From assembly GCA_052034115.1 (NCBI GenBank), contig JBPOIZ010000010.1, positions 1 through 51,825 of the forward strand: DNA of 51,825 bases, in the 5' to 3' direction. The stretch's first letter is position 1. Each line of letters starts with the position of its first letter. The translations under genes were made by a program, and so were the position numbers. The notes under the pieces were generated by a model. That model worked only from the letters and a program-made list of their open reading frames with translations, did no database searches and was not told the DNA's origin. Below, piece after piece: positions 8,932-17,237 of this stretch. This DNA comes from Lutibacillus sp052034115 (lineage in GTDB: Bacteria; Actinomycetota; Actinomycetes; Actinomycetales; Dermatophilaceae).

Positions 8932-9282
8932 ATGAAACTCGAGTTCCTGTTCATCCCGACCTCGGACCTCAACGCCTCGCTTGCGCTCTACCGCGACGGA
9001 CTCGGTTTCACCGAGCTATGGCGCGAGGGTGACGCCACCGTCGCGCTGACCCTGCCCGGGAGTGAGGTGCAGGTTATGCTCGACGCGAACGACCCCCAGG
9101 CGCCCGCTGGCCCGATCTTCGTAGTCGAGAGCGTCACCGACTTCCACGCGAAGCGGCCTGAGGCGCTGAGCGTGATCGAGGAGCCCGCGGACATCCCAGG
9201 TGGTGCAATGGCTACCTATCAGGAGCCGGGCGGTGCCGTTCTCTACATCCTCGACCAGTCCACGGACGCCGAAGCAGGCTGA
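8932..9282 (+). CDS. VOC-superfamily (glyoxalase/bleomycin-resistance-like) protein
   Basis: A 116-residue single VOC domain. It has FIPTSDLNASLALYRDGLGF at the first beta-alpha unit, central strands VQVMLDANDP, and the closing pattern ATYQEPGGAVLYILD with a metal-ligand-type Glu. Members act as small-molecule binding or metal-dependent lyase, isomerase or resistance proteins; the sequence does not tell which. Its divergent TetR neighbour suggests induction by a small toxic compound. Confidence 0.82.
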   Translation: MKLEFLFIPTSDLNASLALYRDGLGFTELWREGDATVALTLPGSEVQVMLDANDPQAPAGPIFVVESVTDFHAKRPEALSVIEEPADIPGGAMATYQEPGGAVLYILDQSTDAEAG

Positions 9283-9506
9283 GCGACACCGTCCACCTCT
9301 GCCGCTGCGAACGCGAGTGATGTTGTGTACGAGTTAGGGTCCACAATTTCAGACGTCGTCGAACTCCAGACGGGGTTCGACTTTGTCGTTTCGTAGGGCT
9401 CGGCGAGCCTTGGGTACTCATGCTTGCAGTCATGGTGGGTGGCACGTCCAGAGGGCAGGTTCACCATTGGTCTCTCCGTCTCGACGGGATTGCTGAGGGT
9501 TGATGC

Positions 9507-9728
9507 TCACAGTGCTTCCGTGGCCGGAGTCGCAGCGTCGGAGTTCTCGCGTCTCGCATGGCGGCGTGCCGCCCACGTCACTGCGCCGGCGAGGGAGACC
9601 AGGAGCCCTGCTGCGATTGCTGCGATGGTTGACTGCCCAGCGCTGAAAGCTCTTTTGAACGCGCTCTCGCGGAACGCCGTCTCCAACTCCACACCGAGCC
9701 ACACACACACGACAGCGGCCCGCACCAA
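9507..9728 (-). CDS. possible small membrane protein or C-terminal remnant
   Basis: A 73-residue ORF in the otherwise empty stretch 9283-9844. It has two hydrophobic runs (AAVVCVWLGV and STIAAIAAGLLVSLAGAV) followed by a basic AARRHARRE tail, which would suit a small membrane protein. I recognise no family. It may be a relic of a larger gene or a chance ORF; no convincing ribosome site was seen. The rest of the 560-bp stretch shows nothing I can support. Confidence 0.25.
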   Translation of the reverse strand: MVRAAVVCVWLGVELETAFRESAFKRAFSAGQSTIAAIAAGLLVSLAGAVTWAARRHARRENSDAATPATEAL

Positions 9729-9844
9729 GATGGGCGAACCTTGGGCCGGTGATCAGGACACCAGCAGCCGGGCAGTCGATCATTCACTGGTGGCCTGTGC
9801 TCTGAGCAGGGTGGTGTCAGTTCGGTGCGACTATCCTCAAAGGT

Positions 9845-10189
9845 ATGGCGAAGTTCACCACCGTAGAGTTGTACTCATCCGACGCGGCAGCCTCGGCTGC
9901 GTTCATGGCAGAGGTGTTCCAGTACGAGAACACGTTCTACGGGGACTCTTATGTGGACGTTCATGCCGGAGACGGCTTCACCATAGCGTTCGAGACAACT
10001 TCCACAGAAGCAGCACCGCCGCCGTTGGCGATTTTCCAGGTTACAGACCTTGATGACGCGCTTTCATCCGTCATTGCCGCTGGTGGAATCGTCACCGTGG
10101 AACCGTTCGATTTCCCCGGTGGCCGACGCTTCCAGTTCCGTGAGCCAGGCGGAAACGAGCTATCGGTCTGGGTGTCGGTCGAGGCATGA
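9845..10189 (+). CDS. VOC-superfamily protein
   Basis: A 114-residue VOC domain: KFTTVELYSSDAAASAAFMA at the first unit, VFQYENTFYGDSYVDVHAGD, DLDDALSSVIAAGGIVTVEP, and the terminal FQFREPGGNELSVWV with the usual GG-N-E turn. Function is probably small-molecule binding or detoxification. It overlaps the following DUF1801 gene by an ATGA, so the two are translated from one mRNA. Base composition is lower in GC than the core genes downstream, in keeping with an accessory origin. Confidence 0.8.
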   Translation: MAKFTTVELYSSDAAASAAFMAEVFQYENTFYGDSYVDVHAGDGFTIAFETTSTEAAPPPLAIFQVTDLDDALSSVIAAGGIVTVEPFDFPGGRRFQFREPGGNELSVWVSVEA

Positions 10190-10542
10190 TCGACAGGATC
10201 GATAGATTTCTCGCGGATCTTGAGGAACAGGCAGATGGGCATTACGAAATTGTTGCTCAGCTCCGCGAGCTAGTCACAAGCGGGTTCCCCGACGCTGACG
10301 AACTTTTCAAATACGGTGGCCTGCACTACACCTTCGGCTCAGCACCCTTTGCCGGGATATACGCCTACAAGAACCATGTCTCCGTCGAGATCAACGGCGG
10401 CGCGTATATCGAGGATATTTACGGGCATCTTGAGGGCAGGGGCGGCAAGTCAGGCCGTAAGCACGTTCGCCTGAGCAGCGTCGCCGAGATTGGATCAAAG
10501 CACGTTGCGGACTATCTCACCCTCGCGCGGGAGACCTTCTAG
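10186..10542 (+). CDS. DUF1801 (YdhG/YdeI-like) protein
   Basis: A 118-residue protein with the DUF1801 layout: helical start (IDRFLADLEEQADGHYEIVA), then DADELFKYGGLHYTFGS, FAGIYAYKNHVSVEINGGAY and the ending GRKHVRLSSVAEI-GSKHVADYLTLA. Homologues are small cytosolic proteins of unknown role, some linked to metal or small-ligand binding. It is co-translated with the preceding VOC gene through an ATGA overlap. No function can be stated from sequence. Confidence 0.75.
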   Translation: MIDRIDRFLADLEEQADGHYEIVAQLRELVTSGFPDADELFKYGGLHYTFGSAPFAGIYAYKNHVSVEINGGAYIEDIYGHLEGRGGKSGRKHVRLSSVAEIGSKHVADYLTLARETF

Positions 10543-10589
10543 GCATCCCGCCAAGCAGCGCCCACTCAGAAGATGTGGCGGAGGGGTGG

Positions 10590-10862
10590 TCACCGCGTCT
10601 TCGCCCACACGGTGCCCCGGTGAACCCCGAACTGGCGTGCCAGCGCGTTCACGCTCACACCCTGCGCGCGGGCTGTTCGCATAGCGCCCACTTCCTTGTC
10701 CGTGAGCCGTGTTCGAGGTCGTTTACTTGGTTCCGACGCCGCGCCGATCAACGGGTCATCGGCTCCGTTCTCGGAATCGGTGCGGATGCCTTGATTCCAT
10801 GCGGAAACGAGCTTCTGAACCCGTGGTCGTCTGTTCCCGCAACGCTCCATTGCGTCCACCAC
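10590..10862 (-). CDS. helix-turn-helix protein, resolvase C-terminal-domain-like
   Basis: A 90-residue ORF (GTG 10862; ATG 10850 is a likelier start because the GTG lies inside a hairpin). The last 40 residues, TRLTDKEVGAMRTARAQG then VSVNALARQFGVHRGTVW, form a clear HTH like that at the end of site-specific resolvases and some transposase-associated proteins. No catalytic domain is present. It may be the surviving tail of a recombinase or a stand-alone DNA-binding protein. The adjacent perfect palindrome could be its binding site; that is inference. Confidence 0.5.
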   Translation of the reverse strand: MVDAMERCGNRRPRVQKLVSAWNQGIRTDSENGADDPLIGAASEPSKRPRTRLTDKEVGAMRTARAQGVSVNALARQFGVHRGTVWAKTR

Positions 10863-10907
10863 GCCAGTAGGGACCGGACATGTTCTTTGTCCGGTCCCTA
10901 CTGGCGT
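10861..10907. repeat. perfect 20-bp-stem hairpin with 7-nt loop
   Basis: The 20 bases at 10861-10880 are exactly complementary to 10888-10907, leaving the loop TGTTCTT. The core is GGGACCGGACA and its complement. It overlaps the possible GTG start of the minus-strand HTH gene. On the plus strand it is followed by TTATTGGGT, a weak U-tract. It could be a terminator, an operator palindrome, or fused inverted ends of a small mobile element. Confidence 0.75.
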
Positions 10908-10975
10908 TATTGGGTCTGGTGATTCGCGGAGCGGCCGGAGCGGAGCGAGAACCGTGGGGTCCCCTCAGCCCCACC

Positions 10976-11020
10976 ACGCCGGATCGAGTCGGGAGTGTTC
11001 TTCTCGGCTCGATCCGGCGT
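10976..11020. repeat. second hairpin, 13-bp stem, same TGTTCTT apical loop
   Basis: ACGCCGGATCGAG (10976-10988) pairs perfectly with CTCGATCCGGCGT (11008-11020). Inside, GAG (10993-10995) and CTC (11003-11005) enclose TGTTCTT, the same loop as the hairpin 90 bp upstream. A short TTTCT run follows on the plus strand. Probably a terminator or a repeated structured element. Confidence 0.65.
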
Positions 11021-11034
11021 TTCTGGGTGTTTGG

Positions 11035-11370
11035 GCGCCGGTGAGTGGTCGGTCAGAGATGGGTTTCCGACTTCTGACATCGCCGAGCGATGGGTTTCGG
11101 GCGCTGTGCGAGGGCCACAGCGCCGGATCGCCATACCTCGTGGTGGTCGAGTGACGGATCGCCATCGCTCGGGGGGTGTGCGGGGGCTTCGGCGCCGGTG
11201 AGTGGTCGGCCAGAGATGGGTTTCCGACTTCTGACATCGCCGAGCGATGGGTTTCGGGTGCTGTGCGAGGGCCACAGCGCCCGATCGCCATCGCTCGGGG
11301 GGTGTGCGGGGGCTTCGGCGCCGGATCGCCATACCTCGTGGTGGTCGAGTGACGGATCGCCATCGCTCGG
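11035..11370. repeat. interspersed long direct repeats (90-bp and about 48-bp units)
   Basis: A 90-bp unit at 11035-11124 recurs at 11192-11281 with two mismatches. It includes ATGGGTTTCCGACTTCTGAC and CTGTGCGAGGGCCACAG, itself a small inverted repeat. A second unit starting GGATCGCCATACCTCG occurs at 11125-11172 and 11323-11370. A third piece (ATCGCCATCGCTCGGGGG through GGGGCTTCGGCGCCGG) links them at about 11157-11198 and 11283-11324. The units are shuffled rather than strictly tandem. No supported ORF crosses the block. It lies downstream of the murJ-like gene and marks the boundary between accessory and core sequence. Confidence 0.8.
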
Positions 11371-11504
11371 GCGACCAGGGATGACCTATCGGCCCGTGCA
11401 ACCCGCCGGGGACGACGCGGCGGGCAGCCGGTGACACCGCGGGCTGATCGGCCCTGTCGGCGATATGGCGCGAGTGACTCGATGGCGACGTGCGGCGAGC
11501 CGCG

Positions 11505-13109
11505 TCAGTCGACGAGACGCCGCAGCCGCGGGAACCGACGGGCCGCGGCCCCAAGCATCGCGGTGACCTCGCGCACCTGGAGCACGTAGACCAGAAGCAC
11601 GTAGGCCAGACCGTAGAACACCGCCCCGAGCAGGACCACCACGAGGCTGCCGAACCGCGAGTCGGGCAGAATCCTCGTCGCGCCGATCGCCACCGGCCAG
11701 GCGACAACGGCGGCACCCAGGCTGGCACCGAGCAGCCGTCCCCAGGAGTCCCAGATCTCTGCGCCGCCGAGCGATCCGATGTGTCGGCGCACCATGATCG
11801 CGCCATACGTTGCGCTTGCCGTGTTGGACGCGACCAGGCCGGCAGCAACGATCGGGACCGTGAGCGCGGGTGGGAAGAGCAGGGAGAGCAGGTTGACCAG
11901 CAGCGCCGTGCCGGACAGGACGCACTGCACCCGGAAGGCGGTCCGCCCGTCCTCGAAGGCGTAGAGCACCCGCTGGTTCAGCACGTCGACGCCGAACGGC
12001 ACCACGCCGAGCAGCATGATCGCGGCGGCCTGAGCGGTGGCCACCTGCCCTGCCTCGGAAACGTCGTAGAGGACCTTGGTCGCGGGCAATCCCACCACGA
12101 ACCAGGCGGCCATCGACGGCAGCGTCAGGGCGGCCGGGACGACGGCGCCGCGGCCGTAGTCGGAGCGGACCGCGTCGATGTCGGCGTCACGGATGGCGGC
12201 CGAGATACGCGGATACATCGCGGTGATGATCGACAGCGCGGCCAGTGAGTGCGGCAGCATGAAGATGAGCATCGCGTTCGACTGGACCGTGATGGCCGGT
12301 TCTGCCGACGCCGTGGCGCGGGACAGGACGTTGGTCAGGACGAGATAGCCGGCCTGGGCCACGAGCAGCCCGGCGAAGGCCCACGCGGCAACCGTCGAGG
12401 TGGTCCGCAGACCCACCCCGCGCAGGCCGAACAGCGGGCGGAATCGGTACCCAGTTCGCCATACGGCAATGACGAGGACGATGGCCTGGACGATGACGCT
12501 GGCGGTGGTCCAGGCGCCGAGGAACCAGACCATGTCGCTGGTCCAGTCCTGCGGTGGGCGCTGCACGGCATACCGCAGCGGGAAGAGGATCAGTCCCGCG
12601 ATGGCGACGAGGTTGGCGAACGCCGGCGCCCACCCGAACGCCAGCAGTCGGCCCCGAGCCGTGAGGACCTGACCCAGCAGGGCATAGACCCCGTAGAAGA
12701 AGATCTGCGGCAGACAGATCACCGCGAAGGCCACCGACAGCCGGTATTGCTCGGGGGTGAAGGCGCCGGCCGAGATGCGCACCAGCGCCGGGGCGAGCAA
12801 CGTCGCGAACAGGGTGACGAGGAACATCATCGACAGCGCCATGGTCAACAGCCGGCTCGTGTACTCCTCGCCCCCGTCCGGCGACGCGGCGGCCTTGACC
12901 AGTTGTGGAACGAGCACCGAGTTCAGGACGCCACCGGCCATGACGATGTAGATGACGTTCGGCAGGGTGTTGGCGGTGGTGAAGGCGTCACCGGTGGCGG
13001 CCACCCCGATGACGCTGGCGAGCAGCGCGGCGCGGAACACCCCCAGCACCCGCGAAGCCACCGTGCCCGACGCCATGAACAGGCTGCCGCGGGCCACGCT
13101 CGCGCTCAT
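11505..13109 (-). CDS. murJ: MurJ/MviN-family lipid II flippase
   Basis: A 534-residue polytopic membrane protein of the MOP exporter fold with about 14 hydrophobic segments. The opening SLFMASGTVASRVLGVFRAA and TGDAFTTANTLPNVIYIVMAGG motifs are characteristic of MviN/MurJ. MurJ flips the lipid-linked peptidoglycan precursor to the outer face of the membrane. Many actinobacteria have a much longer MurJ with a cytoplasmic extension; this one has only the membrane core. It overlaps menD by 4 bp (ATGA), so it is translated behind menD. It could be a paralogue rather than the main flippase. Confidence 0.85.
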   Translation of the reverse strand: MSASVARGSLFMASGTVASRVLGVFRAALLASVIGVAATGDAFTTANTLPNVIYIVMAGGVLNSVLVPQLVKAAASPDGGEEYTSRLLTMALSMMFLVTLFATLLAPALVRISAGAFTPEQYRLSVAFAVICLPQIFFYGVYALLGQVLTARGRLLAFGWAPAFANLVAIAGLILFPLRYAVQRPPQDWTSDMVWFLGAWTTASVIVQAIVLVIAVWRTGYRFRPLFGLRGVGLRTTSTVAAWAFAGLLVAQAGYLVLTNVLSRATASAEPAITVQSNAMLIFMLPHSLAALSIITAMYPRISAAIRDADIDAVRSDYGRGAVVPAALTLPSMAAWFVVGLPATKVLYDVSEAGQVATAQAAAIMLLGVVPFGVDVLNQRVLYAFEDGRTAFRVQCVLSGTALLVNLLSLLFPPALTVPIVAAGLVASNTASATYGAIMVRRHIGSLGGAEIWDSWGRLLGASLGAAVVAWPVAIGATRILPDSRFGSLVVVLLGAVFYGLAYVLLVYVLQVREVTAMLGAAARRFPRLRRLVD

Positions 13110-14842
13110 GCGGTTCCTCCGTCGACGACCGCGCGGGCCAGGGCAGCCAGCGCCGCGGCCTCCCCACGCCGCGTCGCCCGCGACGCGCGGACCTCGATGA
13201 CGTCGATCCCGTGCGCAGGGCGCCTCAGCATCTCACGGAGCGCCGCTCGCGAGGTTGCCCGACGGTATGACGCCCGCCGCGCGGTGCACAGCGTCTCGAT
13301 GTCGATTCCGGTGGGCGTCCCGAAGACCCGCTCAAAGGCTTCGCGGTTGGTCTCGGCGCCCTGTTCGAGGATCTCGAAGATCGCTCCGCCGTCGTCGTTG
13401 ACGACCACCATGGTCAGGTCGGGGCGCGGCTCGTCCGGCCCGATGAGGAGTCCGTTGCTGTCATGGAGGAAGGTCAGGTCGCCCAGGACCGCCAGCGTCC
13501 GACCGCCCGGGGGCAGCGCCGTCAGGCCCGCGCGGGGCTCGCGGTTGCCGCGCCCGAGGGCGACCCCGATCGCGGTCGACACCATCCCATCGATGCCGGC
13601 CAGCCCACGGTTTCCCACGACGAAGCGGCGCCCCAGCGGCTCGTATGGCGCCATCGCCACGTCGAGGTCTCGCACCACGCTGGAGGGCCCGACGACCAAG
13701 GTGGCGGCCCGATCGAGGGCCGCCCCGACCTCGGCGGCCACCGCGAGCGGGTGCAGCAGACCGGGCTCGAGCTCGCTGGACCAGGCGGCGATCTGTGTCC
13801 CCAGCCCCGCGCGGAGTTGCCGATCGGCGTGCCGCCACGTCTGGAGCCACCCGGCATCACCGGGGTCGGACCCGCCGTTGTCGTCCGCGGCCACCGTCGG
13901 GATGGTGTCCACGACGGTGGCGACCCGCCCGGGGTCGGTCGCGATCCCGGACGCGGCGCGCACCGCGACGATCTCCAGGCTCGGATCGCTGATCAGTGAG
14001 GTGACGGGGCGGGACAGGGTCGGGTGGCCGATGACGATGACCCTGTCGATCTGCTCGCGCAGTGACGTCTGCAGCAGCAGCCGGCCGGCCTGGATCGCGT
14101 GTTCGCCGGCCCGGGCGCCGGAGGTGGGCTCGGCCAGCAGCGGCCAGCCCGCCGTCTCGGCGAGCAACCGGGCGGCCGAACCGGCGTCGTCCCCGGCGAT
14201 GACCAGGGTTCGCACGCCCCGGCGCAGGCGCAGCGGCGGGTCGGTGGTGCCCTGCGCTGATGGGAATCGGGCCGCCGAGCCCGCCCGGTCGGCGTCGGCG
14301 ACCTCGGGGCGCACCCACCACGGCTCGCCGGCGTCCGGCACCAGCTGACCGTCGAACTGGACATTGACCTGGGCCGGCCCCCCGAGTCGGCAGGCGCGGC
14401 TGGCCGCCGCGGACGCCTGGTCGGCCGGGGTGTCGGTGGGCAGGTCGGTGCATGGGGCGAACCGACCGTAGAGGCCGTCCTGGTGAGTTGTCTGGTTGGC
14501 GCCGGTCCCGCGGAGGTGTTCCGGGCGGTCGGCGCTGATGACGACGATGCGTCGGCCGGTGTGATGGGCCTCCATGACCGCGGGCAGCAGGTTGCCCACC
14601 GCGGTGCCCGATGTCGTCAGGACCGCGACCGGGCGCCGAGATCCCGTCGCCAGGCCCAGCGCGAGAAAGCCGGCTGACCGCTCGTCGATCCGCACGTGCA
14701 GCGTCATGTCGCGGGCCTGGTCGGCGGCCCAGGCTGCCAGAGCCAACGGGGTCGAACGCGAGCCGGGGGACAAGACGAGGTCTCGGACGCCGCCGGCATA
14801 CAGGCCGGCCAGGACGGCACGGGCGGTCGCCACGGCACTCAC
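13106..14842 (-). CDS. menD: 2-succinyl-5-enolpyruvyl-6-hydroxy-3-cyclohexene-1-carboxylate synthase
   Basis: MenD condenses isochorismate with the thiamine-diphosphate adduct of 2-oxoglutarate, the first committed step of menaquinone synthesis. I place the start at GTG 14842 (578 residues, VSAVATARAVLAGLYAGG); a longer in-frame ORF upstream has unlike residues. The N-terminal ThDP domain shows VLSPGSRSTPLALA, IDERSAGFLALGLA and TTSGTAVGNLLPAVMEA. The C-terminal domain has LAVLGDLTFLHDSNGLLIG, the Mg-ThDP motif, as in mycobacterial MenD. menF lies 165 bp upstream on the same strand; murJ overlaps the stop. Confidence 0.93.
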   Translation of the reverse strand: MSAVATARAVLAGLYAGGVRDLVLSPGSRSTPLALAAWAADQARDMTLHVRIDERSAGFLALGLATGSRRPVAVLTTSGTAVGNLLPAVMEAHHTGRRIVVISADRPEHLRGTGANQTTHQDGLYGRFAPCTDLPTDTPADQASAAASRACRLGGPAQVNVQFDGQLVPDAGEPWWVRPEVADADRAGSAARFPSAQGTTDPPLRLRRGVRTLVIAGDDAGSAARLLAETAGWPLLAEPTSGARAGEHAIQAGRLLLQTSLREQIDRVIVIGHPTLSRPVTSLISDPSLEIVAVRAASGIATDPGRVATVVDTIPTVAADDNGGSDPGDAGWLQTWRHADRQLRAGLGTQIAAWSSELEPGLLHPLAVAAEVGAALDRAATLVVGPSSVVRDLDVAMAPYEPLGRRFVVGNRGLAGIDGMVSTAIGVALGRGNREPRAGLTALPPGGRTLAVLGDLTFLHDSNGLLIGPDEPRPDLTMVVVNDDGGAIFEILEQGAETNREAFERVFGTPTGIDIETLCTARRASYRRATSRAALREMLRRPAHGIDVIEVRASRATRRGEAAALAALARAVVDGGTA

Positions 14843-15007
14843 CCGTTGAGTATGAGGCCTGTGCTGCACCGCCTGGTGCCGAACACCTGCGCCGCGCCGG
14901 ACCCTGCCGATCTGCCACACCTCGCGGCGCCTGTGTGGCCCGTGGAACCCACCACTCGACGCGGTCTGGGGGCCAGCTGGGGTGCGAGGCCTCGAGAGCC
15001 CCGCGGC

Positions 15008-16354
15008 TCAACTCCCGGACAGCGCGTCGCGCATGGGGACCAGCTTCGAGTCCGACTCGGCGACCTCGGCGTCGGGGTCCGAACCGGCCACGATCCCGCA
15101 GCCGGCAAAGAGCCGCATCGAGGTCGGATCGAGCACGTCATACCGGCCACAGCGCAAGGCGATGCCCCATTCACCGTCGCCGGAGGCATCGATCCAGCCG
15201 ACCGGGCCGGCATACCGACCGCGGTCCATGTGTTCGAGCTCGGCGATCACCGCACCGGCCTCCTCGGTCGGGGTGCCGCAGACCGCTGCAGTGGGATGCA
15301 ACGCGGCCACGAGCTCCAACGCGGACGAGTCGTCGAGCACGCGGCCGGCCACGTCGGAGGCCAGGTGCATGACGTTGGCCAAGTGCAGCACGAACGGGGT
15401 CTCCGGGACGTTCATCGACGAGCAGTGCGGGGCCAGTGCGTCGGCCACCGACCGCACGGCGTACTCGTGCTCCTCGAGGTCCTTGCTCGACCGGGCCAGC
15501 GACGCGGCGAGCGCGAGGTCCTTCTCGTCGTCACCGCTGCGCCGGATCGTGCCGGCGAGGACCCTGGAAGTCACGAGCCCCTTGTCGCGACGCAGCAGCA
15601 ATTCGGGTGTGGCGCCGAGTAGCCCTTCGACGGTGAAGACCCACGTGGCGGGGTAACGGTCGGCGAGCCGATGGAGGAGCCAGCGCGGATCGATGGGGGC
15701 GATCGAGCGGGCCAGGAGGTCGCGGGCCAGCACGACCTTGTCGAGCCGGCCGGCGGTGATGTTCTGGACCGCGGCCTGCACGGCCAGCGCCCACCGGGTC
15801 GGCGGCAACGCCCCGTCCGCAAAGGCGACCTCACTGGGCGCCGCAGGAGCAACCGGCGACGCCACGGGTGGCTCGACCGGCGGCATGTGCGGCACCGCTC
15901 CATCGGCCATGGTCACCGTCGTCAGCCACGTGACGGCACCGCGTCGGCCGACGAGCACCTCCGGCACGACGAGCACCGAATCGTCGTCGGACTGGGCCGC
16001 GAAGGCGAACGAGCCGAAGGCGACCGGCCCGGTGCCCGGCACCTGAACCTCGTCGCGGACGATCGCCCGCGACGCCACCTTGTGCCACCACGCCTGAGCC
16101 TCGGCGAACCGTGCCGCGCCCCGCCCGCGGTATGACGCGACCGCCCCCCACCCGACCATGCCCTCGCCCCGGCGGACCCAGGTCAGCAGCTCGGCGGGGG
16201 GAAGGTCGGCCGGGAGCAGGTCGAGCAGGTCGGATGTCGCGGCGGGGACGGGGACTGTGCGCACGACCAGCGCCGGGGAAGAGTCGACCGGCGCGCCGCG
16301 TAGCCGGGACCCCGGCCCTGCGGCGTCCGTTGTGGACCGGTGTGCGCTCGGCAT
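15008..16354 (-). CDS. menF: isochorismate synthase
   Basis: A 448-residue chorismate-binding enzyme from ATG 16354 (in-frame GTG at 16363 is an alternative). It converts chorismate to isochorismate, feeding MenD. Family motifs: NITAGRLDKVVLARDL, LLGATPELLLRRD, SRVLAGTIRRS, SSKDLEEHEYAV, ALHPTAAVCGTPTEEA, MDRGRYAGPVGWID and GCGIVAGSDPDAEVAESDSK. Menaquinone use rather than siderophore synthesis is inferred from menD just downstream and menG/menJ just upstream. The 56-bp gap to divergent menG must hold both promoters. Confidence 0.93.
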   Translation of the reverse strand: MPSAHRSTTDAAGPGSRLRGAPVDSSPALVVRTVPVPAATSDLLDLLPADLPPAELLTWVRRGEGMVGWGAVASYRGRGAARFAEAQAWWHKVASRAIVRDEVQVPGTGPVAFGSFAFAAQSDDDSVLVVPEVLVGRRGAVTWLTTVTMADGAVPHMPPVEPPVASPVAPAAPSEVAFADGALPPTRWALAVQAAVQNITAGRLDKVVLARDLLARSIAPIDPRWLLHRLADRYPATWVFTVEGLLGATPELLLRRDKGLVTSRVLAGTIRRSGDDEKDLALAASLARSSKDLEEHEYAVRSVADALAPHCSSMNVPETPFVLHLANVMHLASDVAGRVLDDSSALELVAALHPTAAVCGTPTEEAGAVIAELEHMDRGRYAGPVGWIDASGDGEWGIALRCGRYDVLDPTSMRLFAGCGIVAGSDPDAEVAESDSKLVPMRDALSGS

Positions 16355-16419
16355 GGCGCCCACAGCCTACGCCTGAGCCGGTGGCGCAGGTGACCGCGCC
16401 GACGCGAGAGGATGGGCCC

Positions 16420-17121
16420 ATGACCCGCGCCAGCCTCGACAAGCAGCCGACCGATGTCGCCTCGATGTTCGACGACGTCGCCGAGCGCTACGACCTGACC
16501 AACGACGTGCTGTCCTTTGGTCAGGACCGGCTGTGGCGGAAGGCGACGTTGGCGGCCGCCGCTGCGCTGCCCGGGGAGCGGGTCCTCGACATCGCTGCCG
16601 GCACAGGAACCTCGAGCGAGCCGTTCGCCGACGGCGGCGTCGAGGTCGTCCCGGCCGACTTCTCGCTCGGCATGCTGCGGGTCGGCAAGCGCCGCCGGCC
16701 GGACCTGTCGTTCACCGCGGCGGACGCCACCTGCCTGCCGTTCGCCGACCACTCCTTCGATGTCGTCACGATCTCCTTCGGGCTGCGCAACGTCGTCGAC
16801 ACCGCCGCAGCCCTGCGCGAGTTCCGTCGGGTCGCCACACCCGGCGGGCGGCTCGTCATCTGCGAGTTCAGCCAGTTGACCAACCCCACCCTCGGCCGCT
16901 TCTACCGGCGCTATCTCATGGGGTCCCTGCCGCGAATCGCCCGGCGCGTGTCGTCCAACCCCGACTCCTACGTCTACCTCGCCGAATCGATCCAGGCGTG
17001 GCCGGACCAGCGGTCCCTGGCCGAGCAGATCCGGGCCGCGGGCTGGTGCGAGCCGTCGTGGCTCAACCTCAGCGGTGGCATCGTCGCGCTGCACCGCGCC
17101 ACCGCGCCGACCGAGGACTGA
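16420..17121 (+). CDS. menG: demethylmenaquinone methyltransferase (UbiE/MenG)
   Basis: A 233-residue class I methyltransferase that adds the final methyl group to demethylmenaquinone using SAM. Start ATG 16420 is chosen because GAGAGGA sits at normal spacing and because MFDDVAERYDLTNDVLSFG is the conserved UbiE opening. The SAM motif VLDIAAGTGTSS (56-67), DFSLGMLRVG, and the UbiE signatures FDVVTISFGLRNV and LVICEFSQ are all present. The ending LNLSGGIVALHRA is typical. It is divergent from menF and followed by menJ, giving a small menaquinone locus immediately before nuo. Confidence 0.95.
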   Translation: MTRASLDKQPTDVASMFDDVAERYDLTNDVLSFGQDRLWRKATLAAAAALPGERVLDIAAGTGTSSEPFADGGVEVVPADFSLGMLRVGKRRRPDLSFTAADATCLPFADHSFDVVTISFGLRNVVDTAAALREFRRVATPGGRLVICEFSQLTNPTLGRFYRRYLMGSLPRIARRVSSNPDSYVYLAESIQAWPDQRSLAEQIRAAGWCEPSWLNLSGGIVALHRATAPTED

Positions 17122-17131
17122 GCCGTCCCCG

Positions 17132-17158
17132 GAGCGCGCCGAGCGCGCCGAGCGCGCC
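17132..17158. repeat. GAGCGCGCC tandem triplet
   Basis: Three perfect head-to-tail copies of the 9-mer GAGCGCGCC between menG and menJ. Short and possibly neutral; length variation between strains is likely. Confidence 0.7.
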
Positions 17159-17237
17159 GACATCGCGGGTATGTCGACGCCGTAGACTGTCCCGTCGGAG
17201 TTCGTGAAACCGTTCACAAGTGCAGGATGAGAGCCCC

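Noticed and set aside
11035..11370. Coding repeats of a surface protein
   Set aside because: Frames are not kept consistently between units, unit order is shuffled, and no start or signal peptide is found.
12249..14348. Long plus-strand ORF (699 codons) opposite murJ and menD
   Set aside because: Arg/Gly/Pro-rich shadow of well-supported minus-strand genes; no motif and no ribosome site.
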